The notes under the pieces are model-generated. The model saw only the letters and a list, made by a program, of their open reading frames with translations, did not search any database and was not told where the DNA came from. Made by a program: the position numbers and the translations under genes. DNA of 64,000 nt from Campylobacterota bacterium (GTDB lineage Bacteria; Campylobacterota; Campylobacteria; Campylobacterales; Arcobacteraceae), in contig QMKX01000001.1 of the NCBI GenBank assembly GCA_003643835.1, positions 1-64,000 on the forward strand. Direction: 5' to 3'. Positions within the stretch are counted from its first letter, which is position 1, and the number at the start of each line of letters is the position of its first letter. Below, piece after piece: positions 58,915-64,000 of this stretch.

Positions 58915-59552
58915 TACAGATAAAAAACCTCACAAAAAAGTTTGACAATCACAAATCACTTGATGATATAAACTTAAATATAAACATAGGCGATAGTATC
59001 GCCCTTATGGGTGCAAATGGTGCCGGAAAAACAACACTTGTTCGATCTATTCTTGGATTTTATCATACTGATAATGGCAGCATATCTATAGATGGGTTAG
59101 ACCCCATTAAAGATAGAGTAGAAGTGCTACAAAAGATAAGCTTCGTGCCACAGCTTCCCCCTCCTATCAAACTAAATGTTTATGAGCTTCTTGAGTATGT
59201 GAGCAAAAGTAGTGGCATAGAGATAAAAACAATCAAGCAGTTTGCCAATGAGCTAAAACTCAATATAGATGAAAACATAAAAAAATCATTTTTCTCTTTG
59301 AGTGGAGGTATGAAACAAAAGCTTCTCATAGCTATAAGTTTATCCAAAAAAAGCGACATAATAATATATGACGAACCTACAGCTAACCTCGACCCAAAAG
59401 CCAGAGATGATTTTTATAGAATTTTAAAACAAAACAACGACAACAAGGTGTTGCTTTTTGTGACACACAGAATAGAAGAGGTTCAAAATATGACAAATAG
59501 GAAAATATATATGGATATGGGAAAAATTGTATCAGATGAGATTACTGATTAG
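58911..59552 (+). CDS. nosF: ABC transporter ATPase NosF
   Basis: 213 residues with Walker A GANGAGKTTLVRSILGF, signature LSGGMKQKLLIAISL and Walker B IIYDEPTANLDPKA. This is the usual NosF. It starts at TTG 58911, overlapping nosH by 4 bases. Normally it pairs with the ABC-2 type permease NosY; here no such protein follows. Confidence 0.9.
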   Translation: MIQIKNLTKKFDNHKSLDDINLNINIGDSIALMGANGAGKTTLVRSILGFYHTDNGSISIDGLDPIKDRVEVLQKISFVPQLPPPIKLNVYELLEYVSKSSGIEIKTIKQFANELKLNIDENIKKSFFSLSGGMKQKLLIAISLSKKSDIIIYDEPTANLDPKARDDFYRILKQNNDNKVLLFVTHRIEEVQNMTNRKIYMDMGKIVSDEITD

Positions 59553-59724
59553 TCTATCGTTATTTATTTTTTCTTTGTGTTGTTTTGTGGTGGCCGATTA
59601 TATAAGTTTTGATAAGGCCAGCAAAAACAAAAAAATAACAAAAATAACAAAAAAAATAACATACAGCACAATATCAACACAATTTGAAACTAAAAGCTAT
59701 AAAGAGTTTGTATATGCCCAATAA
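59536..59724 (+). CDS. Small exported or membrane protein between nosF and the permease
   Basis: 62 residues: a hydrophobic N-terminus (LLISLSLFIFSLCCFVVA) followed by a lysine/threonine-rich part. It occupies the place where nosL or nosY may be expected but lacks the NosL copper-site pattern. It overlaps nosF by 17 bases and the next gene by 11 bases, which suggests it is translated. I cannot assign a function. Confidence 0.5.
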   Translation: MRLLISLSLFIFSLCCFVVADYISFDKASKNKKITKITKKITYSTISTQFETKSYKEFVYAQ

Positions 59725-60823
59725 AGAGTTCTTAAAACTCTGTTTTGTGTTGTTGTACAAAGACAAAACAGGTTATATATTTAGTGCATTTTTGTTTGTT
59801 TTTATAGTGTTTGTATTGAGTTCCGTATTGTTTGTATCCAACTCGATCAAATACGATATGTCGCAAACTATAAACCAACAACCACAAATAGTCATCAAAA
59901 ATCAAAAAGCAGGTAAAGATATTGAGATAACCGATGAGCACATAGACACTCTACTTTTGATAGATGGTGTCAGTGATGTAGTAGGCAAAATAGATGGGTA
60001 TTATTATTTCTCTCAAGATGATAGATATTTTCACATAATAGGCGATGACGACCAAGACTATGATAGTATGCTTATAGGCGATGGAATAGCAAAAATTTTA
60101 GACAAGTTTTATTATAAAGAGTATTTTAATTTCATCATTGACGGCGATATGCAAAAAGTAAACATACAAAACACAATCACAAAAAAAGCAAACATAATTT
60201 CAAATGATATTATGATACTAAATACCCAAAAAGCTATCGAAGTTTTGAAGCTCGGTGAGCAAGAATACTCATATATAGTAGTGCATATACCAAACGATAG
60301 CGAGATAGATTTTATATCTCAAAAAATAAAAGAGACATATCCACATATGAAAATCAAAACAAAAGAACAACTCCAAGCCGAATTAGACCACCTGTTTTAC
60401 TACAAAGGTGGGGTTTTTTTGATACTTTATATTGTTGTTTTGTTGTCATTTTTTGTTTTATTGAAAAACCAAGTAGCCTCTACTACAGGAAATTCAAAAA
60501 AAATTATAGCGGTTTTGCGAAGTATTGGTTTTAGCATAACACATGTTATATCATTGAAATTTATCCAAAATAGTATAGTGTCTATATATTCATATATAGC
60601 AGGTATCTTGATAGCATATGTATATGTGTTTGTGTTTGGAGCGCCACTGCTTAAAAACATATTTTTAGGCAGTGGTTTGTCAAATGATATAGTATTTACA
60701 CCTATATTTGATTTTCATATACTTTTTTTGATATTTTTATTTACTGTTGTGCCATTTCTATCGGCAGTTATTTTACCTTCTTGGAAGATAGCTATAAGCG
60801 ATATGAGTGAGGCTATGAAATGA
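59714..60823 (+). CDS. FtsX/MacB-type ABC permease
   Basis: A helix near residues 20-43, a periplasmic domain of about 200 residues, then three helices near 235-260, 280-310 and 340-360: the layout of FtsX, LolE and MacB permeases. It is not the six-helix ABC-2 type of NosY. Such systems move lipoproteins or peptides or transmit a mechanical signal. The start ATG 59714 was preferred because an earlier ATG has no site and lies in the previous gene. It overlaps the next ATPase by 4 bases. Confidence 0.8.
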   Translation: MPNKEFLKLCFVLLYKDKTGYIFSAFLFVFIVFVLSSVLFVSNSIKYDMSQTINQQPQIVIKNQKAGKDIEITDEHIDTLLLIDGVSDVVGKIDGYYYFSQDDRYFHIIGDDDQDYDSMLIGDGIAKILDKFYYKEYFNFIIDGDMQKVNIQNTITKKANIISNDIMILNTQKAIEVLKLGEQEYSYIVVHIPNDSEIDFISQKIKETYPHMKIKTKEQLQAELDHLFYYKGGVFLILYIVVLLSFFVLLKNQVASTTGNSKKIIAVLRSIGFSITHVISLKFIQNSIVSIYSYIAGILIAYVYVFVFGAPLLKNIFLGSGLSNDIVFTPIFDFHILFLIFLFTVVPFLSAVILPSWKIAISDMSEAMK

Positions 60824-61485
60824 TAAAGATAAAAAATCTATATAAAATATACAACCAAAATAAAGCAGACGAGCTTCAAGCACTTAAGAATATATCAATA
60901 AATATAAACAAAAATGAGCTTATAATTTTAAAAGGTATAAGCGGTAGCGGAAAAAGCACATTGTTGTCGGTCATCTCTTCATTTACAAAACCAACCAGCG
61001 GCGTTGTAATTTGCGACAATAACAATATATCAAAATTACCAGATAGACATGCATCTATATTTAGAAACAAAAGCATAGGCTTTGTATTTCAGGCTTTTAA
61101 CCTAATCGATGAACTGACGGTTTATGACAATATCAAGATACCTCTAAGTATAAACAACAATACAGACATAGAAAATAAAATAAAAACTGCGATAAAACAA
61201 GCAAACATATCTCACAAAAGCAAGCAATATATCAAAAACTTAAGTGGGGGCGAAAAACAAAGAGTGGCGATAGCCAGAGCCATCGTAAATAATCCAAACA
61301 TAATATTGTGCGATGAACCAACAGCGGCACTTGACAAAAATAACTCTTTAAGGTTCATAAATATATTAAAACAACTTAAAAAAACTGGCAAAACAATCGT
61401 GGTAGCTACTCATGATAGTTTGTTTGATGAGCTTGATTTTGTAGATAGATATATAGATATAGAAGATGGAAAGATAAAGCCATAA
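60820..61485 (+). CDS. LolD/MacB-type ABC ATPase
   Basis: 221 residues: Walker A LKGISGSGKSTLLSVI, the LolD/MacB-like SIGFVFQAFNLIDELTV, signature LSGGEKQRVAIARAIVNNP and Walker B IILCDEPTAALDKN. It pairs with the FtsX-type permease before it. This is a second ATPase in the nos region besides NosF. The pair ends the operon. The following 95 bases hold a promoter for the yjbR gene. Confidence 0.88.
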   Translation: MIKIKNLYKIYNQNKADELQALKNISININKNELIILKGISGSGKSTLLSVISSFTKPTSGVVICDNNNISKLPDRHASIFRNKSIGFVFQAFNLIDELTVYDNIKIPLSINNNTDIENKIKTAIKQANISHKSKQYIKNLSGGEKQRVAIARAIVNNPNIILCDEPTAALDKNNSLRFINILKQLKKTGKTIVVATHDSLFDELDFVDRYIDIEDGKIKP

Positions 61486-61539
61486 GGGTATTTTGTGAAC
61501 ATAAAATTATTTAGTATTTAAATTGAAATTAAACACTGC

Positions 61540-61545
61540 TATAAT
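61540..61545 (+). promoter_or_regulatory. Probable -10 element of the yjbR-like gene
   Basis: TATAAT follows CACTGC, 35 bases before the ATG at 61581, with AGAAGGA as the ribosome site. There is no -35 at normal spacing, as is usual in this phylum. Confidence 0.5.
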
Positions 61546-61580
61546 CTTTTAATTTATTTATAACAAGAAGGAATAAAATT

Positions 61581-61940
61581 ATGAATTTAGAACAGTTAGA
61601 AAACATACTTAACTCAAAAAAAGGCTCAACTAAAGAGTATCCATTTGGTGATGATGTAGCGGTGTTTAAGGTTATAAACAAAATGTTCGCATTGGTTTTG
61701 TGGCGAGAACTACCACTTAAAATAAACTTAAAATGCTTACCTACCGATGCTAAAATATATCGTGAAATATATAAATGTGTAAAACCTGGGTATCATATGA
61801 ATAAAAAACACTGGAATACGATAACAATAGACGACACAATAAAAGACGAGATTGTTATAGATATGATAAACGAATCGTATCATTTAGTAGTATGCAAACT
61901 GACAAAAAAAGAAAAAAATGATTTACAACACCATATTTAA
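61581..61940 (+). CDS. MmcQ/YjbR family protein
   Basis: A 119-residue protein with the MmcQ/YjbR pattern: KEYPFGDDVAVFKVINKMFAL at the N-terminus, PLKINLKC, PGYHMNKKHWNTI and the final helix with ESYHLVVCKL. Family members have a double-wing-like fold and are often called DNA-binding, without firm proof. It is followed at 18 bases by the phosphatase-like gene. Confidence 0.85.
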   Translation: MNLEQLENILNSKKGSTKEYPFGDDVAVFKVINKMFALVLWRELPLKINLKCLPTDAKIYREIYKCVKPGYHMNKKHWNTITIDDTIKDEIVIDMINESYHLVVCKLTKKEKNDLQHHI

Positions 61941-61958
61941 AATTAGTTTTAAACCCTT

Positions 61959-62542
61959 ATGAAAAAAATAATTTTATTAAGACACGGTGAAGTAGATATC
62001 AAGGAAAATAAAAATATTTTAGCAAATCAGCTTGGCAGATGGATTATAAAATATGACAATGAATATATAATATACAAATTTTCATCAAAAAAAAAGATTA
62101 AAAACTTATTTGATGATGCAGACATTTTAATATGCAGTAGTCAAAAAAGGTCAATACAGTCAGTTGAGATATTTGGAAAAACACCATTTGAGATAAATAG
62201 TGTTTTCAACGAAGCCCAGCTTCCATATGCAAGTTGGGCTTTACTTAAGCTGCCACCAAAAATTTGGTTGATATTTTTTAGAGTATTGTGGTTTTTTGGG
62301 TATTCACAAAATTGTGAATCTTTCAAGGAGACAAAACAAAGAGCAAAAAAAGCTACTAAAAGATTGTTGCAGTTATCAAAACGATATAAAACCATAGTTT
62401 TAGTAGGACACGAGTTATAAATAGACTTATTTCAAAAGAGTTGATCTTAAAAAAATGGGAAAAAACAAAAAAACAAAAAACAACAACCGGGATTTTGAGA
62501 TATTTGAGGTATGAGCATGATATAGTGTATCTTGGTATATGA
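61959..62542 (+). pseudogene. Histidine phosphatase (phosphoglycerate-mutase-like) gene with a frameshift
   Basis: The first frame encodes IILLRHGEVDI (RHG phosphohistidine motif), ILICSSQKRSIQSVEIFG, and RYKTIVLVGHEL before TAA at 62418. At the same point the +2 frame continues in register with INRLISKELILKKWEK and ends at TGA 62540-62542. Normal members read VGHGxxNRLI, so one base (a G in CACGGAGTT) appears to be missing at about 62412. The second catalytic His sits in VGH, just before the break. Either the gene is inactivated, or this is a sequencing error. The truncated product would lack the last 40 residues. Confidence 0.75.
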
Positions 62543-62646
62543 CTACCTGAACTTCCCTATAAATACTATATTATGTGGAAAGCCGACCAAATCTTAAGAG
62601 CTTGTTGATTAATCCACATGGTTCAAAATAAAAATATCTTGATTTT

Positions 62647-64000
62647 TTAATCCCGCCTAACATTTAAACTATAAGAACCTGTTCTTCTTCTTGAATAGTG
62701 TCTCACTTTGACATAATACCAACCAGGGTTTAGCGTTTTAACGAATTTAAAATTATAACCTGGACCGCTGTCGTCATTGTCGCTTATTTGACTTCCGTGT
62801 TGATTGTATAAGTAGCCATAAGTATCAGTTGAGCCTGTGGTATAGATATTGATATTTTTACGAGAACTTAGATAAAAACGAAAAAAATCAACATCTCCCA
62901 CAGAATTAATAGTCCCTACTTTTAAACCACTCGATGAGATATATGTAGCACCTGTAAAGGAGTTGCTGTGGTCATCTTTGCTGCTTTTGGCTATTGGTGT
63001 TGTAGCGCTAACACGTAGTCTATAGCTGCCTGTATATCTGTTGGAATAGTGTCTGGTTTTTATGTAATATGTGCCAGCATTAAGGGTCCTATTGATACGA
63101 AAGTTATAACCAGGCCCACTATCATCATCTTGAGTGATTTGACTACCATTTGAGCTGTATAGATAACCATATGTATCTATTGAGCTATCTGAGTATATTA
63201 TCACATCTTTCTTTGATGATAGCACGAATTTAAAGAAGTCGACATCACCACTTTTTTCAAATTTACCATCTGTAGTTGAATTTGAGTTTATTTGAGAGGC
63301 TGATACTATGGTGTTGCCGTGATCATCAGAACTCATAATCGCTCTTAATGCCGTTAAAAGTTCTGGTGTTAGTGTTCTTGATCTACGATTTCCAAGGTCT
63401 TGAAGACCTGAATAGAAGTTTGAAAATGTATATGCAGAACTAAAATCATAATTAAAATCAGTGATAAGATTGCCAAAACCAAGATCAGGCAAGATAGTCA
63501 AAGACGAACCGCCACCAAGATTGATATATATCTTCAAATCAGGTAGATTGTCAGCATATTGCAACAACGGTACACTTGGTCTATCAAAGCCCCATTTGGT
63601 ATTAACCATGGCAAGAACTTTTTGCTGTTTTGCTTTCTCCTGTTCTCTTGTTATTCCTATAGGTTTTTTATACGCAGCTGGATACCAATATCGCCTCGGC
63701 AATTCAGGCAACAGAGAGTTTGTTGTGTTTGTAATCATCTGTTCATTGGCAAGTTTTGGAACAGCTTTAGGGATAACGCTAGTCGGTAAGGAATTATCTC
63801 CAAAAAGCCAACCCCTTTGAATTCTTTCGCTGGCATGCAATGTTTCATGAATAACTACTCTCTCTAAAGTCATAGGATGCCAAGAAGACGCTAAACTATC
63901 ACTCACGCTTAAGTATTGGATATAACCATTAAATGTTATTCCTAATTGTCCATTGTGGATAAATTGTGAATAAATTACATTTGTTCCATCCTTCATTGTA
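62647..64000 (-). CDS. Exported protein with HExxH motif and two PPC domains (5' end off the window)
   Basis: The frame is open to the right edge, so the N-terminus is missing. VVIHETLHASERI contains an HExxH zinc-protease-like motif (about residue 49 of the visible part). After a region of about 180 residues come two copies of the bacterial pre-peptidase C-terminal domain. Each copy runs from GDVDFFKF or GDVDFFRF through TYGYLYSSNGSQI-type sequence and DDSGPGYNF to SYRLRV or SYSLNV. These domains are found at the ends of secreted proteases. The function is inferred; no other protease signature is visible. Confidence 0.7.
   Translation of the reverse strand, partial: TMKDGTNVIYSQFIHNGQLGITFNGYIQYLSVSDSLASSWHPMTLERVVIHETLHASERIQRGWLFGDNSLPTSVIPKAVPKLANEQMITNTTNSLLPELPRRYWYPAAYKKPIGITREQEKAKQQKVLAMVNTKWGFDRPSVPLLQYADNLPDLKIYINLGGGSSLTILPDLGFGNLITDFNYDFSSAYTFSNFYSGLQDLGNRRSRTLTPELLTALRAIMSSDDHGNTIVSASQINSNSTTDGKFEKSGDVDFFKFVLSSKKDVIIYSDSSIDTYGYLYSSNGSQITQDDDSGPGYNFRINRTLNAGTYYIKTRHYSNRYTGSYRLRVSATTPIAKSSKDDHSNSFTGATYISSSGLKVGTINSVGDVDFFRFYLSSRKNINIYTTGSTDTYGYLYNQHGSQISDNDDSGPGYNFKFVKTLNPGWYYVKVRHYSRRRTGSYSLNVRRD

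Noticed and set aside
59536-59724. Small nos-operon protein as NosL
   Set aside because: NosL has a lipobox cysteine and a conserved copper-site pattern in a chain of about 150-190 residues; none of this is present.
59714-60823. Permease as NosY
   Set aside because: NosY is a six-helix ABC-2 protein without a large periplasmic domain; this has one N-terminal helix, a long soluble part and three C-terminal helices.
61486-62646. Possible recent insertion or mobile element near the broken phosphatase gene
   Set aside because: No transposase, terminal repeats or target duplication is visible; a single-base change explains the broken frame.

Overview
The window is an AT-rich chromosomal segment from a member of the Campylobacterota (epsilonproteobacteria), probably a free-living, respiring type close to Sulfurimonas, Sulfurovum or Arcobacter rather than a thermotolerant Campylobacter. 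The evidence is the gene order and gene types: fabZ-lpxA-clpX-mreB-mreC, ilvC followed by a divergent polysaccharide deacetylase and dprA, a nuo operon whose NuoE and NuoF are replaced by the lineage-specific forms, and a clade II nos cluster in the order nosZ-B-D-G-C1-C2-H-F. I see no insertion sequences, integrases, phage genes, CRISPR arrays or rRNA operons.

Layout. 1-735: start of a lipoprotein with Ig/cadherin-like repeats, cut by the window edge. 922-7436: accD, a ThiE-like protein, an aminotransferase/oxidoreductase pair for sugar-nucleotide modification, and a TRAP transporter (dctPQM). 7597-15316: rplS, then a leftward block of ribD, ABC-F, gpsA, dprA, deacetylase and ilvC, followed by a FISUMP-domain lipoprotein whose start codon is separated from its body by a nine-G tract (predicted phase-variable, here out of frame). 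15385-22946: the origin neighbourhood, with bioC-like, DHH and Rrf2 genes, gyrB, dnaN, dnaA and ruvC. The dnaA-dnaN gap holds two TTATTCACA DnaA boxes and a five-copy TAG DnaA-trio, so it is the probable unwinding site of oriC. 22963-25875: rnhB, an AAA-type ATPase, rpsR, ssb and an S6 gene with a repeat tail. 26078-32198: lpxB, a CcrM/HinfI-like methyltransferase, ubiD, gmhB, a pilin, a glycosyltransferase-like gene and three tRNAs. 32263-36456: the mre/clpX/lpxA/fabZ operon. 36547-38257: a BspA-like repeat lipoprotein and a possible exported nuclease. 38269-46489: nuoA-G with a NuoF/GltD fusion. 46613-50715: three small lipoproteins, a SIMPL-like protein, fabG and tsaD. 50732-61485: nadD and the N2O-reductase cluster, which ends in an FtsX/MacB-type permease and a LolD-type ATPase where nosY and nosL are expected. 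61581-64000: a YjbR protein, a frameshifted phosphoglycerate-mutase-like gene, and the C-terminal part of a protease-like protein with two PPC domains.

Together these genes describe envelope construction (lpxA, lpxB, gmhB, mreBC, fabZ, fabG), a respiratory chain with an unusual complex I input module and N2O as electron acceptor, uptake of organic acids or similar anions, and genome duplication and maintenance. Transcription units are tight: most neighbours overlap by 1-20 bases.

The points most worth following up are the poly-G switch, three genes (thiE-like, AAA ATPase, nadD) whose conserved N-termini lie upstream of any ATG/GTG/TTG codon and appear to start at ATT, the NuoF-GltD fusion with a lost cluster cysteine, the non-standard end of the nos operon, the repeat tail on ribosomal protein S6, and the compact DnaA-box/DnaA-trio origin. 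All assignments come from reading the sequence; no database search was run.
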